The notes beneath the pieces are model-generated. The model worked only from the letters and a program-made list of their open reading frames with translations. It did not search any database and was not told the origin of the DNA. DNA of 64,000 nucleotides from Symsagittifera roscoffensis (lineage: Eukaryota; Xenacoelomorpha; Acoela; Convolutidae), in contig NC_087069.1 of NCBI RefSeq assembly GCF_963678635.1, forward strand, positions 30,980,776-31,044,775, given 5' to 3'. The position numbers were made by a program, and so were the translations under genes. Positions 42,101-56,900 of the stretch are shown one piece after another; positions within the stretch are counted from its first letter, which is position 1; each line of letters opens with the position of its first letter.

Positions 42101-44080
42101 AAACTGTGCCTGAGATCTAACTCAAGTTAGAAACCTCATTGAGTTAAGCTAGAAATCTCTTCAAGTTGAACTAAAAACTTCTGACAACAATTGTCACCAG
42201 ATGTAAGTCAACTTAGAAATATCATTGAGGTAAACTAGAAGTCTCTGAGAGTTCCTGTCACGAGATCTAAGTTATGTTGGAAAGCTCGAGAAATTAGGCT
42301 AAAAATCTATGAAAATTCCTCTTCTCTGACTTAGGTCTTGATATTGTAAGCTCGATGTCTCGAGAAAAAATCCTTTCACGAGATCTAACTCAAGTTAGAA
42401 ACCTCATTGAGTTAAGCTAGAAGACTCTGATAATTTCTGTCACCAGATACAAGTAAAGTTAGAAATCTCATTGAGTTAAGCTAGAAATCTCTTCAAGCTA
42501 AACTAAAAACCTCTGAGAATCCTTGTCACAAGATGTAAGTCAAGTTAGAAACGTCATTAAGTTAAACTAAAAGCCTCTGAGAATCCTTGTCACGAAATGT
42601 AATTCAAGTTCGAAACCTCATTGAGTTAAACTAGAAGTCTCTGAGAATTCCTATTGCGAGATCTAAGTCAAGTTAGAAGTGTCGATAATTTAGGCTAAAA
42701 ACCTCTGAAAATACTTGTCACCAGATGTAAGTCAAGTTAGAAATCTTTTTGAGTTAAAAAAAGAACCTCTGAGAATCCTTGTCACTAGATATAGGTCAAG
42801 TTAGACATCTCATTGAAATAAACTAAAACCTCTGAGACTTCTTGTCACAAGATATAATTCAAGTTAGAAACCTCATTGAGTTGAAATAGAAGACTCTGAG
42901 AACTCCTGTCGCGAGATCTAAGTCAAGTGAGAAACCTCATTGAGTTAAGCTAGAAGTCTCTGAACATTACTGTCACCAAGTATAAGTCAAGTTAGAAATC
43001 TCATTGAGATAAGCTAGACATCTCTGCAAAATTTTGTCACAAGATCTGAGTCAAGTTAGAAATATCTTCAAGTTAAACTAAAAGCCTCTGAGAATCCTTG
43101 TCACGAGATGTAATTCAAGTTAGAAACCTCATTGAGGTAAACTAGAAGTCTCTGAGAATTCCTGTCGCGAGATCTAAGTCAAGTTAGAAATCTCATTGAG
43201 TTAAACTAGAAGTATCTGAACATTACTGTAACCAGGTCTAAGTCAAGTTGGAAATCTCGATAAGTTAGGCTAAAAACCTCTGAAAATTCTTGTCACCAGG
43301 TGTAAGTCAAGTTAGAAATCTCATTGAGTTAAACTGGAAGTCTCTGAACATTACTGTCACCAGGTCTAAGTCAAGTTGGAAATCTCGATAAGTTCAGCTA
43401 AAAACCTCTGAGAATCCTTGTCACCAGATGTAAGTCAATTTAGAAATGTCATTGACTTACGCTAGAAGTCTCTGAGAATTCCTGTCACGAGATCTAAGTT
43501 ATGTTGGAAAGCTCGAGAAATTAGGCTAAAAATCTATGAAAGTTCCTCTTCCCTGAGTTGGGTCTTGATATTGTAAACTAGATGTCGCGGGAAAAATCCT
43601 TGACGACATGTATCTGAAGTTAGAAACCTCATTGAGTTAAGCAAGAAATCTTTGAAAATTTATGTCACAAGATCTGAGTCAAGTTAGAAATCTCTTCAAG
43701 TTAAACTAGGAACCTCTGAGAATCCTTGTCACCGGATATAAGTCAAGTTAGGAATCTCATTGAGTTAATCTAGAATTCTCTGAGAGTTTTTGTCACGAGA
43801 TCTGAGTCAAGTTAGAAATCTCTTCAAGTTAAACAAAAGGCCTCTGAGCATCCTTGTCACAAGATGTAACTCAAGTTAGAAACCTCATGGAATTAAACTA
43901 GAAGTCTCTGAGAATTCCTGTCGCGAGATCTAAGTCAAGTTAGAAATCTCATTGAGTTAAACTAGAAGTCTCTGAACATTATTGTCACCAGGTCTGAGTC
44001 AAGTTAGAAATCTCGATAAGTTAGGCTAAAAACCTCTGAGATTTTTTGTCACAAGATCTAAGTCAAGTTAGAAATCTCGA
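36180..44080 (+). repeat. Higher-order repeat of 2814 bp, about 2.8 copies
   Basis: The variant TGTCTCGGAAAAAAACTCTG, found once per unit (CTGTG in the third copy), starts at 36461, 39275 and 42089. Both spacings are exactly 2814 bp, close to 44 monomers of 64 bp. Other once-per-unit variants (CATGGAATTAAAC, TCACAAGATACAAG-type) keep the same order. Copies differ by scattered substitutions only, which indicates recent unequal exchange. Confidence 0.85.
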
Positions 44081-45649
44081 CAAGTTAAGCTAAAACCTCT
44101 GAGAATCCTTGTCACAAAATGTAATTCAAGTTAGAAACCTCGTTGAGTTAAACTAGAAGTCTCTGAGAATTCCTGTCACGAGATCTAAGTCATGTTAGAA
44201 ATCTCATTGAGTTAAACTGGAAGTCTCTGAACATTACTGTCACCAGGTCTAAGTCAAGTTGGAAATCTCGATAAGTTAAGCTAAAAACCTCTGAGAATCC
44301 TTGTCACCAGATGTAAGTCAAGTTAGAAATGTCATTGACTTACGCTAGAAGTCTCTGAGAATTCCTGTCACGAGATCTAAGTTATGTTGGAAAGCTCGAG
44401 AAATTAGGCTAAAAATCTATGAAAGTTCCTCTTCCCTGAGTTGGGTCTTGATATTGTAAACTAGATGTCGCGGGAAAAATCCTTGACGACATGTATCTCA
44501 AGTTAGAAACCTCATTGAGTTAAGCAAGAAATCTTTGAGAATTTATGTCACAAGATCTGAGTCAAGTTAGAAATCTCTTCAAGTTAAACTAGGAACCTCT
44601 GAGAAGCCTTGTCACCGGATATAAGTCAAAATAGGAATCTCATTGAGTTAATCTAGAAACCTCTGAGATTTTTTGTCACAAGATCTAAGTCAAGTTTAGA
44701 AATCTCGATAAGTTAAGCTAAAACCTCTGAGAATCCTTGTCACAAAACGTAATTCAAATTAGAAACCTCGTTGAGTTAAACTAGAAGTCTCTGAGAATTC
44801 CTGTCACGAGATCGAAGTTATGTTGGAAAGCTCGAGAAATTGAGCTACAAAACTGTGAAAATTCCTGTTCCCTGATATAGGTCTTGATATTGTAAGCTAG
44901 ATGTCTCGGGAAAAAATCCTGTCACAAGATCTAATTCGGTTAAGAAATCTCAATAATTTAAGCTAGAAATCTTTAAAAAATTCCGGTCCAGATATCTAAG
45001 TCAAGTTAGAAATCTCGATAAGTTAAGCTAGAAGACTCTGAAATTTTCTGTCAACAGATATAAGTCAAGTTAGAAATTTCATTGAGTTAAACTAGTAGTC
45101 TCTTAGAATAACTGTCACAAGATCTAAGTTATTCTGGAAAGCTCCAAAATTAAGCAATAAAGCCTAAAATCTCATGTTCCCTGATATAAGTCTTGTTATT
45201 GTAAGCTGGAAATCTCGGGAAAAATCCTGTCACGAGATCTAATTCGGTTAAGAAATCTCAATAATTTAAGCTAGAAATCTTTAAAAAATTCCGGTCCAGA
45301 TATCTAAGTCAAGTTAGAAATCTCGATAAGTTAAGCTAGAAGACTCTGAAATTTTCTGTCAACAGATATAAGTCAAGTCAGAAATCTCATTGAGTTAAGC
45401 TAAAAACCTCTGAGAACCACTGTCACTAGATGTAAGTCAAGTTGGTAATGTCATTGAGTTCAGCTAGAAGTATCTGAGAATTCCTGTCACGAGATCTAAG
45501 TTATGTTAGAAATCTCGAGAAATTAGGCTAAAAATCTATGAAAGTTCCTCTTCCCTGAGTTGGGTCTTGATGTTGTAAACTAGATGTCGCGGGAAAAAAT
45601 CCTGCACGAGATCTATCTCAAGTTAGAAACCTCATTGAGTTAAGCAAGA

Positions 45650-48600
45650 AATCTCTGAGAATTTCTGTCACAAGATCTGAGTCAAGTTAGAAATATCTTC
45701 AAGTTAAACTCAGAACCTCTGAGAATCATTGTCACCAGATATAAGTCAAGTTAGAAACCTCCTTGAGTTAAGCATGAAATCTCTGAGAATTTCTGTCACA
45801 AGATCTGAGTCAAATTAGAAATCTCTTCAAGTTAAACTAAGAACCCCTGAGAATCTTTGTCACCACATATAAGTCAAGTTAGAAATCTCATTGAGTTAAG
45901 CTAGTAGCCTCTGAGAATTCCTGTCACGAGATCTAAGTTATGTTGGAAATCTCGAGAAATTAGGCTAAAATTCTATGAAAGTTCCTCTTCCCTGAGTTGG
46001 GTCTTGATGTTGTAAGCTAGATGTCGCGGGAAAAAATCCTGTCACAAGATCTAACTCAAGTTAGAAACCTCATTGATTTAAGCTAGAAGACTCTGAACAT
46101 TACTGTCACCAGGTCTGAGTCAAGTTAGAAATCTCGATAAGTTAGGCTAAAAACCTCTGAGAATTTTTTTCACAAGATCTGAGTCAAGTTAGAAATCTCG
46201 ATAAGTTGAGCTAAAACCTCTGAGAATCCTTGTCACAAAATGTAATTCAAGTTAGAAACCTCGTTGAGTTAAACTAGAAGTCTCTGAGAATTCCTGTCAC
46301 GAGATCTAAGTTATGTTACAAATCTCGAGAAATAAGGCTAAAAATCTATGAAAGTTCCTCTTCCCTGAGTTGGGTCTTGATGTTGTAAACTAGATGTCGC
46401 GGGAAAAAATCCTGCACGAGATCTATCTCAAGTTAGAAACCTCATTGAGTTAAGCAAGAAATCTCTGAGATTTTCTGTCACCAAATATAAGTCAAGTTAG
46501 AAATTTCATTGAGTTAAACTAGTAGTCTCTTAGAACAACTGTCACGAGATCTAAGTTATTCTGGAAAGCTCCAAAATTAAGCAATAAAGCTAAAAATTTC
46601 ATGTTCCCTGATATAAGTCTTGTTATTGTAAGCTAGAAATCTCGGGAAAAATCCTGTCACGAGATCTAATTCGGGTTAGAAATCTCAAAAATTTAAGCTA
46701 GAAATCTTTAAAAAATTCCGGTCCAGATATCTAAGTCAAGTTAGAAATCTCGATAAGTTAAGCTAGAAGACTCTGAAAATTTCTGTCAACAGATATAAGT
46801 CAAGCCAGAAATCTCATTGAGTTAAGCTAAAAATCCTCTGAGAACCACTGTCACTAGATGTATGTCAAGTTAGTAATGTCATTGAGTTAAGCTAGAAGTC
46901 TCTGACAATTCCTGTCACGAGATCTAAGTTATGTTAGAAATCTCGAGAAATTAGGCTAAAAATCTATGAAAGTTCCTCTTCCCTGAGTTGGGTCTTGATG
47001 TTGTAAACTAGATGTCGCGGGAAAAAATCCTGCACGAGATCTATCTCAAGTTAGAAACCTCATTGAGTTAAGCAAGAAATCTCTGAGAATTTCTGTCACA
47101 AGATCTGAGTCAAGTTAGAAATCTCTTCAAGTTAAACTAAGAACCTCTGAGATTCATTGTCACCAGATATTAGTCAAGTTAGAAACCTCATTGAGTTAAG
47201 CAAGAAATCTCTGAGAATTTCTGTCACAAGATCTGAGTCAATTTAGAAATCTCTTCAAGTTAAACTAAGAACCTCTGAGAATCGTTGTCACCACATATAA
47301 GTCAAGTTAGAAATCTCATTGAGTTAAGCTAGAAGCCTCTGAGAATTCCTGCCACGAGATCTAAGTTATGTTGGAAATCTCGAAAAATTAGGCTAAAATT
47401 CTATGAAAGTTCCTCTTCCCTGAGTTGGGTCTTGATGTTGTAAACTAGATGTCGCGGGAAAAAACCCTGCACGAGATCTATCTCAAGTTAGAAACCTCAT
47501 TGAGTTAAGCAAGAAATCTCTGAGAATTTCTGTCACAAGATCTGAGTCAAGTTAGAAGATCTTCAAGTTAAACTAAAACCCTCTGAGAAGCCTTGTCACA
47601 AGTTGTGACTCAATTTAGAAACCTCATTGAGCTAAACTAGAAGTCTCTGAGAATTCCGGTCGCGAGATCCAAGTCAAGTTAGAAATCTCATTGATTTAAA
47701 CTAGTAGTCTCTGAACATTACTGTCACCAGGTCTAAGTCAAGTTGGAAATCTCGATATGTTAGTCTAAGAAACCTCTGAGAAACCTTGTCACCAGATGTA
47801 AGTCAAGTTAGAAATCTCATTGAGTTAAGCTAGAAGTCTGTGAGAAAAACTGTCACGAGATCTAATTTATTTTGGAAAGCTCGAGAAATTAAGCTAAAAA
47901 TCTCTGATAATTCCTGTTCCCTGAGTTAGGTCTTGATATTGTAAGCTAGATGTCTCGGGAAAAAATCCTGTCACGAGATCTAACTCAAGTTAGATTTCTC
48001 ATTGAGTTAAGCTAGAAGTCTCTGAGAAATACTGTCGCGAGATCTAAGTCAAGTTAGAAATCTCATTGAGTTAAAATAGAAGTCTCTGAACATTACTGTC
48101 ACCAGGTCTAAGTCAAGTTGGAAATCTCGATAAGTTAGTCTAAAAACCTCTGAGAATCCTTGTCACCAGATGTAAGTCAAGTTAGAAACCTCATTGAGTT
48201 AAGCTAGAAGACTCTGATAATTTCTGTCACCAGATGCAAGTCAAGTTAGAAATCTCATTGAGTTAAGCTAGAAATCTCCTCAAGCTAAACTAAAAATCTC
48301 TGAGAATCCTTGTCACAAGATGTAAGTCAAAATAGAAACGTCATTAAGTTAAACTAAGAGCCTCTGAGAATTCCTGTCGCGAGACCTAAGTCAAGTTAAA
48401 AATCTCATTGAGTTAAAATAGAAGTCTCTGAGAATTCCTGTCACGAGATCTAAGTCTGATAATTTCTGTCACCAGATGTAAACCACGTAGGAAATCTCAT
48501 TTAGTTAACCTTGAAATCTCTGAAAATTTCTGTCACGAGATCTAAGTCAAGTAAGAAATCCCATTAATTTAAGCTAGAAACCCCTGAGATTTTCTGTCAC

Positions 48601-50900
48601 AAGATCTGAGTCGAGTTAAAAAAACTCATCGAGTTAAACTAAAAAACTCTGAGAATCCCTATCACTAGATGTAACTCGATTTAGAAAACTCATTGAGTTA
48701 AGCTAGATGTGTCTGGAATTCCTTGTCACGAGATCTAAGCTATTTTGAAAAGCTCGAGAAACGAAGCTAAAAATCTCCTGTTCCCTGATACAAGTTTTGA
48801 TAATGTAGAGATCTCGGGAAAAATCTTGTCACGAGATTTAACTCAAGTTGGAAATCTCCTTGAGTTAGGCCAGAAATTTCTGGAATTTCCTGTCACGAGA
48901 TCTAAGTCAAGTTAGAAATCTCGATAATTTAAGATAGAATACTCTGAAAAATTCTGTCTCGGGGTTCAAGTCAAGTTAGAAATCTCATTGAGTTATGCTA
49001 GAAGTCTCTGAGAATTCCTGTCACGTGATCTAAGTTAAGTTAGAAACGTCATTGAGTTAAACTAGAAGTCTCTGAGAATTCCTGTCGCGAGATCTAAGTC
49101 AAGTTAGAAATCTCATTGAGTTAAACTAGAAGTCTCTGAGATTTCCTGTCACGAGATCTAAGACTGATAATTTCTGTCACAAGATGTAAACCACGTAGGA
49201 AATCTCATTTAGTTAACCTATAAATCTCTGAAAATTTCTGTCACGAGATCTAAGTCAAGTAAGAAATCTCATTGATTTAAGCTAGAAAGCCCTGAGATTT
49301 TCTGTCACAAGATCTGAGTCGAGTTGAAAATCTCTTCGAGTTAAGCTAAAAAAAACTCTGAGAATCCCTATCACTAGATGTAACTCGAGTTAGAAAGCTC
49401 ATTGAGTTAAGCTAGATGTCTCTGGAATTTCCTGTCACGAAATCTAAGTTATGTTGGAAAGCTCGAGAAACGAAGCTAAAAATATCCTGTTCCCTGATAC
49501 AAGTTTTGATAATGTAGAAATCTCAGGAAAAATACTTGCCACGAGATTTAACTCAAGTTGGAAATCTCATTAATTTAAGCCAGAAATTTCTGGAATTTCC
49601 TGTCACGAGATCTAAGTCAAGTTAGAAATCTCAATAATTTAAGATAGAAGACTCTGAAAAATTCTGTCACGAGATCTAAGTCAAGTTAGAAGTCTCGATG
49701 AGTTAGGCTAAATCTCGGGGGAAAAAATCTGTCACCAGATCTAAGTCAAGTTTAAAATCTCGGTGAGTTAAGCTAGAAGACTCTGATAATTCCTGACAAG
49801 AGATCTAAGTCAAGTTAGAAATCTCATTGTATTTAGCTAGAATTCTCTGATAATTTCGTTCACGAGTTCTACGTCAAGTTTGAAATCTCTTCAAGTTAAA
49901 CCGAAAACCTCCAATAATCCCTGTCACCAGATGTTAGTCAAGATAGAAATCTCATTTACTTAAGCTAGAAGTCTCTGAGAACTCCTGTCACGGGATCTAA
50001 GTTAAGTTAGAAATCTCGATAAGGTAAGCCAGAAGTCTCGGGAAAAAATCCTGTCACGAGATCTAACTCAAGTTAGAAACTTCATTGAGTCGAGCTAGAA
50101 ATCTCTGAGAATTTTTGTCACAAGATCTATGTTAAGTAAGAAGTCTCGATGAGTTAGCCTAGCAATCTCGATAAATTAGAAATCTTGATAAGTTACGCTA
50201 AATTCTCTGAAAAAAAAATCTGGCACAAAATTTAAGTCAAGTTAAAAGCTTCGATGAGCTAAGCTAGATGACTCTGATAATTCCTGTCAAGAGATCTAAG
50301 TCAAGTTAGAAATCTCATTGTATTAAGCTAGAATTTTCTGAGAATTTCCTTCACAAGATCTACCTCAAGTTTGAAATCTCTTCAAGTTAAACTGAAAACC
50401 TCCAATAATCCCTGTCACCAGATGTTAGTCAAGATAGAAATCTCATTTACTTAAGCTAGAAGTCTCTGAGAACTCCTGTCACGAGATCTAAGTTAAGTTA
50501 GAAATCTCGATAAGTTAAGCTTGCAATCTTTTAAAATTCCTGTCACGAGATCTAAATCATGTTAGAAATCTTGATAAGGTAAGCCAGAAGTCTCGGGAAA
50601 AAATCCTGTCACGAGATCTAACTCAAGTTAGAAACCTCATTGAGTCGAGCTAGAAATATCTGAGAATTTTTGTCACAAGATCTAAGTTAAGTAAGAAGTC
50701 TCGATGAGTTAGCCTAGCAATCTCGGTAAGTTAGAAATCTTGATAAGTTACGCTAAATTCTCTGAAAAAAAAATCTGGCACAAAATTTAAGTCAAGTTAA
50801 AAGCTTCGATGAGCTAAGCTAGATGACTCTGATAATTCCTGTCAAGAGATCTAAGTCAAGTTAGAAATCTCATTGTATTAAGCTAGAATTCTCTGAGATT
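45650..50900 (+). repeat. Segmental satellite duplication, copy 1
   Basis: It matches 59.17-64.0 kb in the order of rare variants. Anchors: ATTTCTGTCACAAGATCTGA at 45661 and 59184, and CTCTGAGAAGCCTTGTCACA at 47581 and 61104, both offset 13,523. Near 49.7 kb the offset becomes 13,586 (one extra monomer in the right copy), and near 50.7 kb it is 13,095, so about 0.5 kb differs. The paired copy may extend past the window end. Confidence 0.8.
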
Positions 50901-53900
50901 TTCCTTCACAAGATCTACGTCAAGTTTGAAACCTCTTCAAGTTAAACTGAAAACCTCCGGGAATCCCTGTCACCAGACGTTAGTCAAGTTAGAAATCTCA
51001 TTTACTTAAGCTAGAAATCTCTGAGAATTCCTGTCACGAGATCCAAGTTAAGTTAGAATTCTCGATAAGTTAAGCTAGAAGATTCTCAGAATTCTTGTCA
51101 CCAGATCTAAGTTATGTTGGAAAGCTCGAGAAATTAGGCTGAATTTCTCTGAAAGTTCCTGCTCTCTAAAATAAGTCTGGATATTGTAAGCTAGAAATCT
51201 CGAGAAAAATTCTGACAAGAGATCTAATTCAAGTTAGAAATCTCATTAAGATAAGCTAGATTTTTCTGAGAATTTCTGTCACGAGATCTAAGTCAAATTA
51301 GAAGTCTCGATGGGTTAAGCTAGCTATCCCTTAAAATTCCTATCACGAGATCCATATCATGGTAGAAATCTTGATTTGTAAAGCTAGAAATCTCGGGGAG
51401 AAATAATGTCACGAGATCTACGTCAAATTAGAAATCTCGATAATTTAAGCTAGAAATATCTGAGATTTCCTGTAACCAGATCTAAGTCAAGTTAAAAACC
51501 TCTCAATGAGTTAAGCTAGAAGTATCTGCGAATAACTGTCACGAGATCTAAGTTACTTTGGAAAGCTCAAGAAATTAAGCTACAACTCTCTGAAAGTTCC
51601 TGTTCCCTAATATAAGTCTTGATAAAGTATGCTGAAAATCTCAGGAAAAATTCTGCCACCAGATTTAGGTCAATTTAAAAATCTCGATAAGTTAAGCTGG
51701 AAGATTCTTGGAAAAATCTGGAGATTTTCTACCTCTGAAACCTCTTGTCACGAGATCTAAGTCAAGTTAGAAATCTCAATAATTTGAGCTAGAAGATTCT
51801 GAAATTTTCTGTCACCAGATGTAAATTTAATTAGAAATCTCATTGAGTTAAACTAGTAATCTCTGAAAGTTCCTGTTACGAGATATAAATCAAGTCAGAA
51901 GTCTCGAGAAAGTAGGCTAGCAATCTCTGAAAATTCCTGTCACGAGATCTATGTCATACTAGAAATCTTGATAATGTAAGCTAGAAATCCCGGGAAAAAA
52001 TCCTGTCAACAGATCTAACTCAAGTTAGAAATCTTATTGAGCTAAGCTAGAATTCTCTGAAGTTTCCTGTCACGAGATCTAAGTCAAGTTAGAAATATCG
52101 ATAAATTAAGCTAGAATTCTCTGAGAATTTCTGTCACAAGATATAAGTCAAGTTGAAAATCTCCCTAAGATAAGCAAAAAACTCTGAGAATTCCTGTCAG
52201 CAGATTTAAGTCAAAATAGAAACCTTAATGAGTTAGGCTACAAATCTTTGAGATTTTCTGTCACAAGCTCTAATTCAATTCAGGTCTCGATGAGTTAGGC
52301 TAGCAATCTCTTAAAATTGCTGTCAAGATATCTATATCATGTTATAAATCTGGTTAAGTTAAGCTAGAAAACCTAGGGATAAATTCTGTCACCAGATCTA
52401 AGTCAATTTAAAAATTTCGATAATTTAAGCTAGAAGACTCTGAAAATTTCTGTCACCAGATGTAAGTTTAATTAGAAATCTCATTGAGTTAAGCTAGTAA
52501 TATTTGAAACTTCCTGTCACGAGATCTAAATCAAGTTAGAAGTCTCGAGAAAGTAGGCTAGCAATCTCTGAAATTTCCTGTGTCAGGTCTAAATCAAGTT
52601 AGAAATCTCTATAAGTTGAGCTTGAAGACTCTGAAAGTTCCTGTCACCAGATGTATGTCACATAAGAAATCTCATTTGGTTAAGCTAGAAATCTCTGAAA
52701 GTTCCTGTAACGAGATCCAAGTCAAGTTAGAAATCTCAATAAGTTAAGCCAGAAGACTCTGAGAATTTCTGTCACCAGATGTAAGTCAAGTTAGAAACCT
52801 CTTTCAGTTAAGCTAAAAACCTTTGAGAATTCCTGTCACCAGATGTGAGTCAAGCTAGAAACGTCATTGAGTTAAGCTAGAAATCTCAGAGAATTTCTGT
52901 CACGAGATATATGTCATACTAGAGATCTTGATAATGTAAGCTTGAATTCTTGGGAAAAAATCCTGTCAACAGATCTAACTCAAGTTAGAAATCTTATTGA
53001 GCTAAGCTAGAATTCTCTGAAGTTTCCTGTCACGAGATCTAAGTCAAGTTAGAAATCTCGATAAATTAAGCTAGAATTCTTTGAGAATTTCTGTCACAAG
53101 ACCTAAGTCAAGTTGAAAATCTCCTTAAGTTAAGCAAAAAACCTCTGAGAATTCAGTATTTTAGCAGATTTAAGTCAGTATAGAAACCTTATTGAGTTAG
53201 GCTAGAAGTCTTTGAGAATTTCTGTCACAAGATCTAATTCAATTTAGAAGTCTTGATAAGTTAGGCTAGAAATCTCGGGAAAAATCCTGTCACGAGATCT
53301 ATGTCAAGTTAGAAATCTCAAAATTTTAAGCTAGAAATCTCTGAGATTTCCTGTCAACAGATCTAAGTCAAGTTGAAATTCTCATTAGGTTAAGCTAGAA
53401 ATCTCTGAAAGTTTCTGTCACGAGATCTAAGTCAAGTTAGAAGTCTCGATGAGTTAAGCTAGAAATCTCTGGAAATTCAAGTCACGAGATCTAGGTCAAA
53501 AAGATTTCTCGCTAAGTTAAGCTGGAAATCTCTGAAAATTTCTGTCACGAGATCTATGTCATGTTACATATATTGATAAGTAAAGCTAGAAATCTCGGGA
53601 AAATTTCCTATCACGAGAACTATGACAAAATAGAAATCTCAATGATTTAAGCTATAAAACTCTGAGTTTTCCTGTCAATAAATCTAAGTCAAGTTAAAGT
53701 TCACATTAAGTTAAGCTAGAAATCTTTGAAAGTTTCTCTCACGAGAAACAAGTCAAGTTAGCAAACTCGATAAATTAAGCTTTTCTTTCTGATAATTTCT
53801 GTCACCAGATGTAAGTCAAGTTAGAAATCTCATTGAGTTAAGATAGAAACTTCTACCAATGCCTGTCACGAAAGTCATGAAAGAAATCTCGATAAGTTTA

Positions 53901-56900
53901 GCAAGGAGTTTCTAAAAAATCCTGTTACGAGATCTAAGTTAAAATAGAAGTCTCGTTGAGTTAAGCTAGAAATCTCTGAGAATTCCTGTCACGAGACCTA
54001 AGTCAAGAAGATATCTTACTAGGTTACACTAGTAATCTCTGAAAGTTCCTGTCACTAGATCTATGTCATGTTAGATACCTTGATAAGTTAAGGTAAAATC
54101 TGAGGGAAATTATCCTGTCACGAGATCTAAGTCAAGTTAGAAATCTCGATAATTTAAGTTATGAAACTCTGAAGTTTCCTGACACCAGGTCTGAGTCAAG
54201 TTATAATCCTCATAAAATTAAGCTAGAAATCTATGAAAATTCCTGTCGAGAGATCTAAGTCAAGAAGATATCTCAGTAGGTTACACTAGTAATCTCTGAA
54301 AATTCCTGTCACGAGATCTATGTCATGCTAGAAATCTTGATAAATTAAGCTAGAAATCTCAAGGAAAAAATTCTGTCACGAGATCTAAGTCAAGTTAGAA
54401 AACTCGATAAATTAAGCTTTTATTTCTGATAATTTCTGTCGCCTGAATTAAGTCAAGTTAGAAATCTCATTGAATAAGATAGAAACTTCTGACAATGCCT
54501 GTCACGAAAAACAAGGTAGAAATCTCGATATCTTAAGCAAGACGTTTCTAAAAATTCCTCTCACGAGATCTATGTCATGCTAGAAATCTTGATAAATTAA
54601 ACTAGAAATCTCAAGGAAAAAATTCTGTCATGAGATCTAAGTCAAGTTAGAAATCTCGATAATTTAAGCTAAAAAACTCTGAGATTTCCTTGCACCAGAC
54701 CTATGTCGAGTTAAAATTTTCATAAAATTAAGCTAGAAATCTCTGAAAATTCCTCTCACGAGATCTAAGTCAAGTTAGAAAACTCGATAAATTAAGCTTT
54801 TATTTCTGATTATTTCTGTCGCCTGATGTAAGTCAAGTTAGAAATCTCATTGAATAAGATAGAAACTTCTGACAATGCCTGTCACGAAAAACAAGGTAGA
54901 AATCTCGATAACTTAAGCAAGACGTTTCTAAAAATTCTTGTCACGAGATCTATGTCATGCTAGAAATCTTGATAAATTAAGCTAGAAATCTCAAGGAAAA
55001 AATTCTGTCACGAGATCTAAGTCAAGTTCGAAATCTCGATAATTTAAGCTAAAAAAACTCTGAGATTTCCTTGCACCAGACCTATGTCGAGTTAAAATCT
55101 TCATAAAATTCAGCTAGAAATCTCTGAAAATTCCTCTCATGAGATCTAAGTCAAGTTAGAAAACTCAATAAATTAAGCTTTTATTTCTGATAATTTCTGT
55201 CGCCTGATGTAAGTCAAGTTAGAAATCTCATTGAATAAGATAGAATTTTCTGACAATGCCTGTCACGAAAAACAAGGTAGAAATCTCGATAAATTCAGCA
55301 AGAGGTATCTAAAAGTTCCTGTCACGAGATCTATGTCATGCTAGAAATCTTGATAAAATAAGCTATAAATCTCAAGGAAAAAGTTCTGTCACGAGATCTA
55401 AGTCAAGTTAGAAATCTCGATAATTTAAGCTAGAAATCTAAAAGAATAAAGTCTGTCACGAGATCTAAGTCAAGTTAGAAATCTCGATAGTTTAAGCAAT
55501 AAAACTCTTAGATTTCCTGACACTAGGTCTAAGTCAAATTAAAATCTTCATGAAACTAAAATAGAAAATCTATGAAAAATCCTGTCGAGAGATCTTAATC
55601 AAGTCTCGATGAGTTAAACTAGACTTAAATAGAAGTCTCGATGAGTAAAGCTAGAAATCTCTGAAAATTCACGTCACGAGATCTGAGTCAAGAAGATCTC
55701 TTGCTGAGTTAAGCTGGAAATCTCTTAAATTTTTGTCACGAGATCTATGTCATGTTAGAAATCTTGATAAATTAAGCTAGAAATCTCGGCGAAAAAATTC
55801 AAGTCACGAGATCTAAGTCAAGTCAGAAATCTCGATAATTTAAGCTAGAAATCTAAAAGAAAAAATTCTGTCACGAGATCTAAGTCAAGTTAGAATTCTC
55901 GATAGTTTAAGCAATAAAACTCTTAGATTTCCTGACACTAGGTCTAAGTCAAATTAAAATCTTCATAAAATTAAAATAGAAAATCTATGAAAAATCCTGT
56001 CGAGAGATCTTAATCAAGTCTCAATGAGTTAAACTAGAGTTAAATAGAAGTCTCGATGAGTAAAGCTAGAAATCTCTGAAAATTCACGTCACGAGATCTA
56101 AGTCAAGAAGATCTCTTGCTGAGTTAAGCTGGAAATCTCTGAAATTTTTTGTCACGTGATCTGTGTCATGTTAGGAACCTTGATAAATTAGGCTAGAAAT
56201 CTCAGCTAAAAAAACTCTGAGATTTCCTTGCACCAGACCTATGTCGAGTTAAAATCTTCATAAAATTAAGCTAGAAATCTCTGAAAACTCCTCTCACGAG
56301 ATTTAAGTCAAGTTAGAAAACTCGATAAATTAAGCTTTTATTTCTGATAATTTCTGTCGCCTGATGTAAGTCAAGTTAGAAATCTCATTGAAGAGGATAG
56401 AAACTTCTGACAATGCCTGTCACGAAAAACGAGTTAGAAATCTCGATAACTTAAGCAAGACGTTTCTAAAAATTCCTGTCACGAGATCTATGTCATGCTA
56501 GAATTCTTGATAAAATAAGCTAGAAATCTCTAGGAAAAAATTCTGTCACGAGATCTAAGTCAAGTTAGAAATCTCGATAATTTAAGCTAAAAAACTCTGA
56601 GATTTCCCTGCACCAGACCTATGTCGAGTTAAATTTTTCATAAAAATAAGCTAGAAATCTCTGAAAATTCCTCTCACGAGATCTATGTCAAGTTAGAAAA
56701 CTCAATAAATTAAGCTTTTATTTCTGATAATTTCTGTCGCCTGATGTAAGTCAAGTTAGAAATCTCATTGAATAAGATAGAAACTTCTGACAATGCCTGT
56801 CACGAAAAGCAAGGTAGAAATCTCGAAAATTCAGCAAGACGTTTCTAAAAATTCCTGTCACGAGATCTAAGTCAAGAAGAGATCTCACGAGGTTACACTA

